A stretch of DNA of 64,000 nt from Pyxidicoccus xibeiensis (GTDB taxonomy: Bacteria; Myxococcota; Myxococcia; Myxococcales; Myxococcaceae), in contig NZ_JAJVKV010000019.1 of NCBI RefSeq assembly GCF_024198175.1, forward strand, positions 1-64,000, read 5' to 3'. Positions within the stretch are counted from its first letter, which is position 1. Each line of letters starts with the position of its first letter. Shown piece by piece: positions 16,801 through 25,542 of the stretch. The translations under genes and the position numbers were made by a program. Below the pieces are notes generated by a model. That model made no database searches. It was not told the origin of the DNA and worked only from the letters and a program-made list of their open reading frames with translations.

Positions 16801-18434
16801 CGGATTCGAAGCTCCTTCGCGGACCGAGCGTGACAGCACGAAGGCGTCTGGGGTTGCCGCTCGTGGCCCTGGCGGTAGCCCTGCTGGCCACGGTGCCCGC
16901 GCACGCGGAGAGCCGCTTCTCGCTCAGCGTGGGCCACAACGTCGGCCGGGGCACGGACGAGCCCCTGCGCTGGGCGGAGCGCGACGCGGAGCGCATGGAC
17001 ACGCTCTTCAGCCAGCTCGGGGGTGTGCCAGAGGACCGCCGCATCCTCCTGCGAGGCGAAGACCCGGCCACCGTGCGGCTGGCCCTCGCCCGGGTGCGCG
17101 GGCGCATCGAGGAAGCACGGCGCATGGGCGAGCGCACGCTGCTGTTCTTCTTCTACTCGGGCCACGGCGACGAGACCGCGCTGCACCTGGGTGGAGCCCC
17201 CCTGCCCCTCGCCGAGCTCCAGCGCCTGCTCGCCGACATCCCCACCACCGTCACCATCGCCGTGCTCGACGCCTGCCACAGCGGCGCCATGGTCCGTGGC
17301 CGCTCCAAGGGCATGAAGTCCGCGCCCGCCTTCGACGTGTCCTTCGTGCGCCAGGTGGGCCCCGAGGGCCGGGTCCTCATCACCTCCGCCGGCGCCCACG
17401 AAGTCGCCCAGGAGTCCGACAGCCTCCAGGGCTCGTACTTCACGCACCACCTGGTCTCGGGCCTGCGCGGCGCGGCCGACGTGGACGGTGACGCGCGGGT
17501 GAGCCTCGCGGAGGCCTACCGCCACGTCTACCACCGCACCCTCGCGGGCTCGCACGGCTCCACCGCGGCGGTGCAGCACCCGGAGCTCTCCAGCCAGCTC
17601 GCGGGCGAAGGCGACCTGTTCCTCACCGCGCTGGAGCGCTCTCAAGCCCAGCTGGAGCTGCCACCCGCCGTGGGCGACAGCGTGGTGCTGGTGGAGGAGC
17701 GCACCCTGCAGGTCATGGCCGAGGTGGAGCCCCGCCCGGAAGCCACCGTGCGCGTGGCGCTGCCCGCCGGCCGCTACCGCGTCCAGGTCCGGCGCGGTGC
17801 CCAGGTCCTCTACGGCCGGGTGTACCTGCCCTGGGGCGAGCGCCAGCGACTCCAGCCCGAGTCGCTCGAGGTGCGCACGCTGGCCCTGCACCAGCGCAAG
17901 GGCGCGCTCCTGGAGGGCGCTGGTTGGCGGAGGCAGGCCGGCCTGGGCGTGAGTCGCGCCTCCACGCCGGCGGGAGGCTGGGGCCCCCAGGCCGGAGTGT
18001 TTCTCGCACGCGAGGCGTCCGGCGGCACGGGGCCCTCCCTCGTCGGTGGACTCACGCTGGGCGCCAGCCGGGCCTCCACCGCGGCGCTCCGCCTGGACCA
18101 GCTGGAGCTCGGTGCCTGGGGCGGCGTAGGTGTGGCGGGCTCGCTCGAGAGGGTCTGGACGGGAGCCCACGTGGGCGTGGGCGTGCTCGGCGTCCTCCAG
18201 CGCGCGAGCAGCCTCGAGGCGGAGCGGCGCGACAGCCTGGGCCTGTCCGCCTCGAGGCTGCGCACGGGCGCAGGCGCGGCTGTATTCGCGGCGCTCTCCG
18301 CCGAGCTTCCCCTCGGCGCCCGCGCTGGCCTCTTCGCGCGCATGGGCGGCCACGCAAGCCTGGTGCGCGAGGACGACCAGCTCCGCCTGCAACCCGTGCC
18401 CACGCTGCTGGTGGGCTGCACCTGGGGCCAGTGA
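16794..18434 (+). CDS. secreted caspase-family protein with putative C-terminal barrel (cassette 1)
   Basis: A 546-aa protein. An N-terminal signal peptide (cleavage probably after AHA, about residue 38) is followed by a peptidase C14 caspase domain. The catalytic dyad is intact: His124 in FYSGHGDE and Cys161 in LDACHSGA. A GSYFTHHLVSGLRG block near 215-228 and a calcium-loop-like DVDGDARVSL follow. From about 290 to 546 the sequence is rich in alternating hydrophobic and Gly residues, with a final WGQ resembling an outer-membrane or beta-rich module. Start is GTG at 16794 or 16797, both after AAGGAG, overlapping the previous gene. Substrate and trigger are unknown. Confidence 0.85.
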   Translation: MVTDSKLLRGPSVTARRRLGLPLVALAVALLATVPAHAESRFSLSVGHNVGRGTDEPLRWAERDAERMDTLFSQLGGVPEDRRILLRGEDPATVRLALARVRGRIEEARRMGERTLLFFFYSGHGDETALHLGGAPLPLAELQRLLADIPTTVTIAVLDACHSGAMVRGRSKGMKSAPAFDVSFVRQVGPEGRVLITSAGAHEVAQESDSLQGSYFTHHLVSGLRGAADVDGDARVSLAEAYRHVYHRTLAGSHGSTAAVQHPELSSQLAGEGDLFLTALERSQAQLELPPAVGDSVVLVEERTLQVMAEVEPRPEATVRVALPAGRYRVQVRRGAQVLYGRVYLPWGERQRLQPESLEVRTLALHQRKGALLEGAGWRRQAGLGVSRASTPAGGWGPQAGVFLAREASGGTGPSLVGGLTLGASRASTAALRLDQLELGAWGGVGVAGSLERVWTGAHVGVGVLGVLQRASSLEAERRDSLGLSASRLRTGAGAAVFAALSAELPLGARAGLFARMGGHASLVREDDQLRLQPVPTLLVGCTWGQ

Positions 18435-18454
18435 GGCATGCATTCCCGAGCCGA

Positions 18455-18481
18455 TGTCCCACGCAAATCCCCCTCCGCGTC
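18455..18481 (+). promoter_or_regulatory. second copy of ECF-type promoter motif
   Basis: TGTCCCA (18455-18461), 16 bases, CGTC (18478-18481), matching the motif at 15332-15358 in sequence and spacing; the longer shared blocks are ATGTCCCACG and CGCGTCTCCAC with 12 bases between. It lies 117 bases upstream of the lipoprotein start. Confidence 0.55.
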
Positions 18482-18597
18482 TCCACTGTCGCACCGGCCG
18501 GCGAGGCCCGAGCCGCTCCGAGGAAACGACTCCTGGAGTGGACTCGGGCGCCACCGGCCCGGTGCGCATCCACCACACGAATGAACGGGAGGAGCAC

Positions 18598-19617
18598 ATG
18601 GCGACACGGATGGTCCGGAGAACCCTCACGACGGGAATGCTGGCGCTGGGGCTGACGCTGTCGGGCTGCGGCGAGGTGCTGGGCGACGGGGCGGAGGACG
18701 AGGTGCTGCTCGACGTCGAGGGCACCTTCGTCTCCTCCGCCGCGCTCGACGAAGCGCGGGCGAAGAAGCTGCGGGCCGCGCTCATCTGGGAGCGCTACCC
18801 GGAGAGCACGCTGGAGTGCCTGAAGAACCTGCCGCCCGGCGGCAACAACCGGAGGTGCTTCTCGCTGGACACGCCGTACGAGTACACGCGCGAGACCATG
18901 GACGTGAAGATCCACTCGCGCAGCCCCACCACCGTGCGGCTCCCCGTGAACAAGCTGCCTCCCGCCAACGTGCTGAATGGAGAGCCGGGCTCACGCCTGG
19001 GCCTCGCCTCGGTGGTGGTCTACGTGGACGAGAACGGCAACGGCCAGCTCGACACCATCAGCCCCACCGCGACGAGCCGCATCGACACCGTCATCGGCTA
19101 CCAGGAGGGCCACACGGCCGAGTCGCTGGAGTTCCACTGGATTGTCTACCGCGAGGGAGCGCTCCACCCGCTCCACCAGAAGCTCGCCTCGTGCCCGGAG
19201 CCTCCGCAGGGCTACTCGGTGGCGACCTACCAGTACTCCAACGGCCCTGAAGGCGAGGGGCAGGTCTTCGATGGGTGCTTCGTGAAGCGGGGCCGGGTGT
19301 CTCTGAACATGATCGTGAACCCGGACCACCAGTCCTTCCCGCAGCTCGCCTGCGAGCAGTACCACGCGATGCCCGCTTCGGAGCAGGCGCCGGCCACCCC
19401 GCCGGCCGCGAGCACCACCTCGTTCTGCTCCACCTCCTTCGACGTCGAGGGAGAGGCGCTGACGGTGAACGAGCACCCGGAGCTGTTCTGCAGGGGCGGC
19501 AACCTGCGGCGCTACGCCCTGCACGACATCTTCTACGGACGGTGGGATGACCGGGCCAATCCTCCGGCGTGGTGGCCCTGCGAGGTGACGCCGGCGCCCG
19601 AGACCGAGGAGCCCTGA
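18598..19617 (+). CDS. lipoprotein of the cassette-1 regulon, function unknown
   Basis: A 339-aa lipoprotein with signal peptide and lipobox LSGC (Cys22). The ATG follows GGAGGAGCAC. Past the signal it has a mature part with several cysteines, a VVVYVDENGNGQLD stretch that looks like a calcium-binding EF-hand-type loop (around residues 140-153), and a Pro/Ala-rich linker near 265. I recognise no known enzyme family. It is preceded by its own copy of the TGTCCCA-N16-CGTC motif, so it probably responds to the same sigma factor as the caspase operon directly upstream. It converges on the TPR gene with a hairpin between. Confidence 0.8.
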   Translation: MATRMVRRTLTTGMLALGLTLSGCGEVLGDGAEDEVLLDVEGTFVSSAALDEARAKKLRAALIWERYPESTLECLKNLPPGGNNRRCFSLDTPYEYTRETMDVKIHSRSPTTVRLPVNKLPPANVLNGEPGSRLGLASVVVYVDENGNGQLDTISPTATSRIDTVIGYQEGHTAESLEFHWIVYREGALHPLHQKLASCPEPPQGYSVATYQYSNGPEGEGQVFDGCFVKRGRVSLNMIVNPDHQSFPQLACEQYHAMPASEQAPATPPAASTTSFCSTSFDVEGEALTVNEHPELFCRGGNLRRYALHDIFYGRWDDRANPPAWWPCEVTPAPETEEP

Positions 19618-19630
19618 GGACCGCAACACA

Positions 19631-19660
19631 CCGGGGGCTGGCCCACGAGCCGGCCCCCGG
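19631..19660. terminator. bidirectional terminator candidate
   Basis: CCGGGGGCTGGC (19631-19642) pairs with GCCGGCCCCCGG (19649-19660), a 12-bp stem with one G-T pair and a six-base loop, between two converging genes. Confidence 0.55.
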
Positions 19661-19668
19661 GCCCGCGC

Positions 19669-21024
19669 CTACTGGGTCAGCTTCGCCTGGAGGCCCGCCT
19701 TGTTCGAGTAGTCCGGCGCGTCGGAGGCGAGCTTCTCCCAGAGCGCCTTCGCGCCCTTGGCGTCGCCCTTGGTCTTCAGGGTGTCGCCGAGCTTCTCCAC
19801 CGCCGCCGGGTCCGACTGCACGGCCACGCCCCACACGCGCGCCGCCATGGGACGGCCCAGGCCCACCAGCGCCCACGCCATGCCCGCCTTCGCGCGCCCG
19901 TTCTCCGGCTGGAAGGGCACCACGCGCGTGTAGTTGGCGAGCGCCTCCTGGAAGCGCCCGCGCGCCAGGTGCTCCTCGCCCTCCTCCACCAGCTTCGCCA
20001 GGCCCTGCTCCAGCTCCGGCGTGCGCTCGGTGTTCTGCACCGCCTCAATCGCTTCCTGCGACAGCGGGCGCGGCGCGTCGGTGCCCGGGGCCGCCGCCTG
20101 CGACAGGCGGATGCGCCGGTCCTCCGCGCGCGTGGCGAGCAGCTTCTTGCGCCCGCCCGCCTTCACCGTCTCCTCCACCGTCTTGCTCAGCCGCTTCGCC
20201 ATCTCCGCCCGGGGCGAGTCCGGGTGCGCGGCCACCAGCGCGTCGAAGCCCTCGCGCGCCTGCTTCAGCGCCGCCAGGTCCTCGCCCTTCGTCTCGAACA
20301 GCAGCGCCGAGCGCGAGTAGAGGGCCTCCTCGTGCGTCGGGTCTACGTCCAGCACGCCGGCATACGCCGCCAGCGCTCCGGCCAGGTCGCCCGTGAGGAA
20401 GAGCGAGTTCGCCCGCATCACCGTCACGTCCAGCACCGGCGCCAGCGCCGCGCGCGCGCACGCCGCGGCGCCCGGGACGTCACCCTTCTTCGCGCGCTCC
20501 TGCGCCACCGCCGTCATGGCGTCCACCGCCATGCCCTGCGAGAAGCCACACCCCGCGGCCTCCGCCGAGGGCACCGCCGCCTTGCCCAGCTTCTTGCGCT
20601 GCGCGAGGAACAGCTCCCGCGTCGCCTTCCCCCGGGCCTCCGCCTGCTGCAGGTAGGTGGCGGCGTCCGAGTGGCGGCCATTCACGTAGTAGAGCCGGCC
20701 CAGCGACGCGGCGATTTCGAAGGTCTTCTCCCGCTCGCGCAGCCCCTCCGTGGTGTCGAGCTGGCGCAGCAGCTCTTCCGCGGACGGCGGCGCGCGCCCC
20801 GTGCCCGACATGGGCGGGTGGCCCGGAGGCAGCTCGCCCGGCGGCGCCGCGGCGGCGCCGTCCACCGCGGGGTGCCCCTCGGGCATGCGGCCTGCACCAG
20901 GGGCGGCGGGCGTGGTGGCCGGCGAGGCCTCGGTCCCCGGGGGGACAGGCGGGTGGCCGGCGGGCAGGTTGGTGGGCTCGGCGGCGAGCAGCGCGGCCGT
21001 GGCCAGGGCGAGGGACAGGTTCAT
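19669..21024 (-). CDS. exported TPR-repeat protein
   Basis: A 451-aa protein, start ATG at 21024 giving a signal peptide (MNLSLALATAALLAAEP). The next ~90 residues contain three spaced GHP motifs (LPAGHPPVPPG, MPEGHPAV, LPPGHPPM) in Pro-rich sequence. Several TPR-like helices follow, for example LGRLYYVNGRHSDAATYLQQA, LFLTGDLAGALAAYAGVLD and GRFQEALANYTRVVPFQP. The ATG overlaps the folK stop (ATGA), so it ends the lysine/folate operon. Probably a periplasmic scaffold; the partner is unknown. The repeated GHP could bind metal, but this is speculative. Confidence 0.8.
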   Translation of the reverse strand: MNLSLALATAALLAAEPTNLPAGHPPVPPGTEASPATTPAAPGAGRMPEGHPAVDGAAAAPPGELPPGHPPMSGTGRAPPSAEELLRQLDTTEGLREREKTFEIAASLGRLYYVNGRHSDAATYLQQAEARGKATRELFLAQRKKLGKAAVPSAEAAGCGFSQGMAVDAMTAVAQERAKKGDVPGAAACARAALAPVLDVTVMRANSLFLTGDLAGALAAYAGVLDVDPTHEEALYSRSALLFETKGEDLAALKQAREGFDALVAAHPDSPRAEMAKRLSKTVEETVKAGGRKKLLATRAEDRRIRLSQAAAPGTDAPRPLSQEAIEAVQNTERTPELEQGLAKLVEEGEEHLARGRFQEALANYTRVVPFQPENGRAKAGMAWALVGLGRPMAARVWGVAVQSDPAAVEKLGDTLKTKGDAKGAKALWEKLASDAPDYSNKAGLQAKLTQ

Positions 21025-21545
21025 GTGTCGTTGCTCGAGTAGCTCGCTTCGGGCCACCAGGTGGCCTCGCTCCTGCGGACATCCTGCGGGGCGAGTTTCC
21101 CGAGGAGCTCTTTCACGGTGATGCCCAGCACCGGGTGCTTCAGGTGCGGGGCCAACTCGGCCAGGGGCTCGAGCGCGAAGCGGCGCTTGTGCAGCTCCAG
21201 ATGAGGCACCTGGAGCGTGGGGTCTGCCACCACCTGTCCCTCCCAGAGGAGGATGTCCAGGTCGATGGTGCGCGGTCCCCAGCGCATTTCGCGCTGGCGG
21301 CCCAGGTCCTTCTCAATCTGCTGAAGGATGCACAGCAGCCGCTGGGGGGGCAGGCCGCACTCCAGCGCCACGACGGCGTTGAGGAAGCGCGGCTGCGGCG
21401 GCCCCACGGGGGCGCTGTCGAAGAGAGAGGAACAGCTCAGCACCGCCACCGCGTCGATGCGGGACAGTGCCGTCAAGGCGGCGACGAGGTGGCTCTCGCG
21501 GTCCCCCTCGTTGGAACCCAGTCCGACATAGACGGTGGCGCTCAA
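21021..21545 (-). CDS. folK: 2-amino-4-hydroxy-6-hydroxymethyldihydropteridine diphosphokinase
   Basis: A 174-aa HPPK that transfers pyrophosphate from ATP to 6-hydroxymethyl-dihydropterin in folate synthesis. The N-terminus VYVGLGSNEGDRESHL and the signature RWGPRTIDLDILLW (about 90-103) are canonical, as are PHLELHKRRFALEPLAEL. The start is TTG at 21545, overlapping the preceding stop as TTGA, so translation is coupled. thyA and folA, also folate genes, lie 30 kb away. Confidence 0.95.
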   Translation of the reverse strand: MSATVYVGLGSNEGDRESHLVAALTALSRIDAVAVLSCSSLFDSAPVGPPQPRFLNAVVALECGLPPQRLLCILQQIEKDLGRQREMRWGPRTIDLDILLWEGQVVADPTLQVPHLELHKRRFALEPLAELAPHLKHPVLGITVKELLGKLAPQDVRRSEATWWPEASYSSNDT

Positions 21546-22312
21546 GGCTCAATCTCAACCGGGTTGACCAGGGTCCCGATTCCCTCGATGTCCACCTCCA
21601 CCGTGTCCCCCGCCTCCAGCTTCCCCACTCCCGACGGCGTCCCGGTGCTCACCAGGTCACCAGGCAGGAGCGTCATCACCTGGGAGATGAAGGACACCAG
21701 GCGGGCGGGACTGAAGATCATGTCCGACGTCCGGCTGTCCTGGCGCACCTGCCCGTTCACCCGGCAGACGATGCGCAGGTCCGCCGGGGACAGGCCCGTC
21801 ACCGCCCAGGGCCCCGCGCAGGCGAAGGTGTCATAGCCCTTGGCGCGGGTGTGCTGCACCTCGCGCTTCTGGATGTCGCGCGCCGTCACGTCGTTGAAGC
21901 ACGTGAGGCCCCAGATGGCGCGCGCGGCCGTCGTCTCGTCGGCGTTCTTCAGCCGCTCGCCGATGAGCAGCGCCAGCTCCGCCTCGTAGTGCACCTCCTG
22001 GCTGGCCTTCGGAATCCGGATGGGCGAGCCCATGCCGTTGAGGGCCGTGGAGGGCTTGGTGAAGATGAGCGGCTCGGGCGGGACGGGCTTGCCCATCTCC
22101 TCCGCGTGCTTGCGGTAGTTCTGCCCGATGCAGACGACCTTGGACGCGTCCGAGGGCACCAGCAGCGTCACCGCGGACAGCGAGCGGCGGATGCCCGTGT
22201 CCTTCGCTCCGGCCCAGGGCGCGGCGGAGAGCACCACCACCTCGGAGCCCTCGACGCGGCCATGGTGCGCACGGCCTTCGTACAGGAAGCGGCAGTAGCG
22301 CGCGGTCGTCAT
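21542..22312 (-). CDS. fumarylacetoacetate hydrolase family protein
   Basis: A 256-aa FAH-family protein. The ATG at 22312 overlaps the dapB stop (ATGA). Family blocks are [16 protein letters not shown] (about 60-75), the [13 protein letters not shown] metal-binding segment with acidic residues (about 107-119), [11 protein letters not shown], and the C-terminal [13 protein letters not shown]. Members hydrolyse or decarboxylate acylpyruvates or oxaloacetate. Its place between lysine and folate genes does not reveal the substrate; removal of a side product is a possible role. Confidence 0.9.
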   Translation of the reverse strand: MTTARYCRFLYEGRAHHGRVEGSEVVVLSAAPWAGAKDTGIRRSLSAVTLLVPSDASKVVCIGQNYRKHAEEMGKPVPPEPLIFTKPSTALNGMGSPIRIPKASQEVHYEAELALLIGERLKNADETTAARAIWGLTCFNDVTARDIQKREVQHTRAKGYDTFACAGPWAVTGLSPADLRIVCRVNGQVRQDSRTSDMIFSPARLVSFISQVMTLLPGDLVSTGTPSGVGKLEAGDTVEVDIEGIGTLVNPVEIEP

Positions 22313-23124
22313 GAAGTCCTCTGGAAGCCGAGCACGTCGGCCATGTCGTAGAGCCCTGGCGCGTGGCCCACCGCCCACCGCGCGGCCCGCAGCGCCCCCA
22401 GCCCGAACTGGTCGCGGCTGGTCGCCCGGTGCGTCAGCTCGATGCGCTCGCCCTCGCCGAAGAAGAACACCGTGTGCTCGCCCACCACATCCCCGCCCCG
22501 CAGCGTCTGCACACCAATCTCGTTGGCCGGCCGGGCGCCAATCATTCCCTCGCGCGCGAAGGTGAGGTCCTCCTTCGACCGCCCGAGCGAGGAGGCCAGC
22601 ACCTCCGCCAGCCGCAGCGCGGTGCCGCTGGGCGCGTCCTTCTTCATGCGGTGGTGCGCCTCCAGCACCTCCACGTCGAAGCCCTGCCCCAGCACCCGCG
22701 CCAGCTCCGCCGCCATGCGGATGACCACGTTGACGCCCACGGACATGTTGGGCGCCGCGACGATGGGAATGGCCTTCGCGGACTCCGCCAGCGCCGCGGA
22801 GGACTCGGGGGTGAAGCCGGTGGAGCCCACCACCAGCGCCACGCCGCGCGCCGCGCACGCCTTCGCGTGGGCCACGCTCACCTCGGCGCTGGTGAAGTCG
22901 ATGACGACGTCCGCCTTCGCGGCATCCAGGGCCCGGCCCAGGTCGTCCACCACGCGGACCTCCAGCGCGCCCAGCCGCGCGGCGAGCCCCGCGTCCAGCC
23001 CCACGGCGGCGCTGCCCGGACGCTCCGTGGCGCCCACCACCTGTAAATCTCCCGCGTCACGCGCCAGGCGCAGCAGCGTGCTGCCCATGCGTCCGGTGAT
23101 GCCGGTGATGACGGTGCGAATCAT
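22309..23124 (-). CDS. dapB: 4-hydroxy-tetrahydrodipicolinate reductase
   Basis: A 271-aa DapB. The NAD(P)-binding motif [17 protein letters not shown] is at the N-terminus, [11 protein letters not shown] near 101-111, and the signature [21 protein letters not shown] near 156-176 contains the catalytic His and Lys. It reduces the DapA product in the diaminopimelate/lysine pathway. It follows dapA by 31 bases. Confidence 0.97.
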   Translation of the reverse strand: MIRTVITGITGRMGSTLLRLARDAGDLQVVGATERPGSAAVGLDAGLAARLGALEVRVVDDLGRALDAAKADVVIDFTSAEVSVAHAKACAARGVALVVGSTGFTPESSAALAESAKAIPIVAAPNMSVGVNVVIRMAAELARVLGQGFDVEVLEAHHRMKKDAPSGTALRLAEVLASSLGRSKEDLTFAREGMIGARPANEIGVQTLRGGDVVGEHTVFFFGEGERIELTHRATSRDQFGLGALRAARWAVGHAPGLYDMADVLGFQRTS

Positions 23125-23155
23125 GTGCGCTGCGCTCCTGGCGTGGCGTGGGGGC

Positions 23156-24043
23156 TCAGCTCTTGAGCAGGCCCAGGTGGCGCAGCTCGTCGCGCAGCTT
23201 CGACGCGTTCGGCTCGCTCATGGGCACCAGCGGCAGGCGCAGCTCCGGGCCGAACAGGCCCATCACGTGCAGCGCCCACTTCACCGGGATGGGGTTGGAC
23301 TCCACGAAGAGCAGCCGGTGCAGGCTGTTCATCCGCACCTGGATGTCGCGGGCCTTCGCGATATTCCCCGCGCGCGCCTCCGCGACGAGGTCCGCCATCA
23401 TCCGCGGCGCCACGTTGGAGGACACGGAGATGACGCCCTTGCCGCCGCAGGCGATGAAGGGCAGCACGGTGAAGTCGTCGCCGGATAGCAGCGTCATCCG
23501 CTCGCCGCACTTCTCCAGGATTTCGAGCGCGCGGAAGAGGTTGCCGGTGGCCTCCTTGATGGCCACCACCTCGGGGAGGTCGCACAGGCGCTGCACCGTC
23601 TCCGGCAGCATGTCCACGCCCGTCCGGCCCGGCACGTTGTAGGCGATGATGGGGAAGCCCGGGTGCGCGCGCGCGATGGCGCGGAAGTGCTCCACCAGGC
23701 CCGCCTGCGAGGGCTTGTTGTAGTACGGCGTGACGATGAGCGTGCCGTCCGCGCCCGTCTCACGCACGCGCTTCACGTTGTCGATGGCCTCGGCGGTGCT
23801 GTTGGAGCCGCCACCGCCCACCACCGCGACGCGACCTTTCGACTCCTCCACCGCGACCTTCACCGCGCGGGCCCGCTCGTCGGCCGTCATCGTCACGGAC
23901 TCGCCGGTGGTGCCCATCGGAATCAGGACACTGGTGCCGCCCTCAATCTGGTAGCGCACCAGGGCCCGGTAGGCCTGCTCGTCGAACGCCCCGTCGCGAA
24001 ACGGGGTGGCGAGCGCCGTCATGGAGCCTTCGAAGGTCTTCAT
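23156..24043 (-). CDS. dapA: 4-hydroxy-tetrahydrodipicolinate synthase
   Basis: A 295-aa class I aldolase condensing pyruvate with aspartate semialdehyde. Visible active-site blocks are GTTGESVTM (about 44-52), [10 protein letters not shown] with the catalytic Tyr (about 133-142), [11 protein letters not shown], and AIKEATGN with the Schiff-base Lys (about 165-172). Length and start ([15 protein letters not shown]) are normal. It is 16 bases from the end of lysA. Confidence 0.97.
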   Translation of the reverse strand: MKTFEGSMTALATPFRDGAFDEQAYRALVRYQIEGGTSVLIPMGTTGESVTMTADERARAVKVAVEESKGRVAVVGGGGSNSTAEAIDNVKRVRETGADGTLIVTPYYNKPSQAGLVEHFRAIARAHPGFPIIAYNVPGRTGVDMLPETVQRLCDLPEVVAIKEATGNLFRALEILEKCGERMTLLSGDDFTVLPFIACGGKGVISVSSNVAPRMMADLVAEARAGNIAKARDIQVRMNSLHRLLFVESNPIPVKWALHVMGLFGPELRLPLVPMSEPNASKLRDELRHLGLLKS

Positions 24044-24059
24044 GCCGGCGCTTATATGT

Positions 24060-25301
24060 TCAGGCCCGCTCGCCGCGCCAGAGATCCTCGACCCGCTCCC
24101 GTTCGCGGACGACCCTCCAGGCCTCCCCGTCCACCATCACCTCGGCCGGGCGGGGTCGGGAGTTGTAGTTGGAAGCCATGCTCATCCCGTAAGCCCCGGC
24201 ACTCATGAAGGCGTACAGCTCGCCCGCCTGGGGGAGGACCAGGGGCCGGGCCCTGGCCAGCACGTCGGTGGACTCACACACCGGCCCCACGACGTCCACC
24301 TCCACCGGCTTGCCCCGGCGCTTCACCAGAGGCTGCAGGGCGTGGTGGGCCTCGTAGAGGGCGGGGCGGAGCAAGTCGTTCATGCCCGCGTCCACCACGA
24401 CGAAGTGCTTGGCGGGCGTCTGCTTCCGGTACAGCACGCGGGTGAGCAGCACGCCGGCGTTGCCCACCAGCGCCCGCCCCGGCTCCAGCACCAGGTGCGC
24501 GCCGGTGTCCCGCGTCGCCTCCAGCACGGTGCGCGCGTAGTCCTCGGGGGACGGCGGCGTCTCGTCCGTGTAGGTGATGCCCAGGCCGCCGCCCACGTCC
24601 AGGTATGCCAGCGGGTGGCCCTGCGCCTTCAGCGCCGTATACAGGCCGGCCACCTTGGTGAGCGCGGCGCGCATGGGCGAGGTGCGGGTGAGCTGCGAAC
24701 CGATGTGGCAGTCCAGCCCGGCCGCGCGCACGCCCTTGAGCTTCTTCGCCCGCGCATAGAGGGCGACAGCCTCCTCGAAGGGCACGCCGAACTTGGACGT
24801 CTTCAGCCCGGTGGAGATGTGGCGGTGCGTGCGCGCGTCCACGTCCGGATTCACGCGGAGCGCGAACGGGGCGCGCTTGCCCAGCCGGCGGCCCACCGCG
24901 TCCAGCGCGTCCAGTTCCTCGGCGCTCTCCACGTTGAACAGGAGGATGCCCGCGGCCAGCGCCGCCTCCATCTCCTGCTGCGTCTTGCCCACGCCGGCGA
25001 ACACCGTCTTCGCCACGTCGCCGCCCACGTGCCGCACGCGAGCCAGCTCGCCGCCGGAGACGATGTCGAAGCCGCCGCCCAGCCCGGAGAACAGCTTGAG
25101 GATGGCCAGGTTGGAGTTGGCCTTCACCGAGTAGCAGATGAGGTGCGGCGTGCTCCCGAAGGCCTCCGACACCACCCGGAAGTGCCGGGTGAGCGTGGCG
25201 GCGGAGTACACGTAGGTGGGCGTGCCCGCCGCGTCGGCAATGGCCGGCAGCGGCACGCCCTCAGCGTGCAGCACGCCCTTGCGCCAGTTGAAGTGGTTCA
25301 C
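24060..25301 (-). CDS. lysA: diaminopimelate decarboxylase
   Basis: A 413-aa PLP enzyme making lysine from meso-diaminopimelate. GTG start at 25301 (MNHFNWRKGVLHAEGV) overlaps the lptM-like stop as GTGA. PLP Lys is in YSVKANSNLAIL (about 57-68); other blocks are DIVSGGELARV, HIGSQLT, the GGGLGITY glycine-rich PLP-phosphate loop, and CESTDVLAR near 338-346 with the dimer-interface Cys. The C-terminal AFMSAGAYGMSMASNYNSRPRP is typical. Confidence 0.97.
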   Translation of the reverse strand: MNHFNWRKGVLHAEGVPLPAIADAAGTPTYVYSAATLTRHFRVVSEAFGSTPHLICYSVKANSNLAILKLFSGLGGGFDIVSGGELARVRHVGGDVAKTVFAGVGKTQQEMEAALAAGILLFNVESAEELDALDAVGRRLGKRAPFALRVNPDVDARTHRHISTGLKTSKFGVPFEEAVALYARAKKLKGVRAAGLDCHIGSQLTRTSPMRAALTKVAGLYTALKAQGHPLAYLDVGGGLGITYTDETPPSPEDYARTVLEATRDTGAHLVLEPGRALVGNAGVLLTRVLYRKQTPAKHFVVVDAGMNDLLRPALYEAHHALQPLVKRRGKPVEVDVVGPVCESTDVLARARPLVLPQAGELYAFMSAGAYGMSMASNYNSRPRPAEVMVDGEAWRVVRERERVEDLWRGERA

Positions 25302-25540
25302 TGTGCCTCGGAGCCCGGCGTCTCGGAGCCCGGGGCGAAGGTGCCCGCGTCCGGGGAGGGGGTGATGGAGGGCCCCGACGGCTCGATGGGGCCCCTGCCG
25401 GGCTCCTGCGGCGGAGGCTGCGTCTCCGTGGGAGGCGCGGGAGGCGGGCTCGGCGGCCGGGGCGAGCCCTTGATGCCGCACGCCACCAGCACCAGCGCGA
25501 GGCTGGCGGCGACCCAGAAGGACGAGTGGACGCGGCGCAT
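25298..25540 (-). CDS. lptM: LptM-like small lipoprotein preceding lysA
   Basis: An 80-aa lipoprotein. After the signal peptide the mature protein begins CGIKGSPRPP, close to the CGLKGPLY start of LptM (YifL), which stabilises disulfide formation in the LPS exporter LptD in enterobacteria. The rest is Pro/Glu-rich. The gene order lptM-lysA with coupled translation is the same as in many proteobacteria, which supports the call more than the short motif alone. Confidence 0.7.
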   Translation of the reverse strand: MRRVHSSFWVAASLALVLVACGIKGSPRPPSPPPAPPTETQPPPQEPGRGPIEPSGPSITPSPDAGTFAPGSETPGSEAQ

Positions 25541-25542
25541 GG

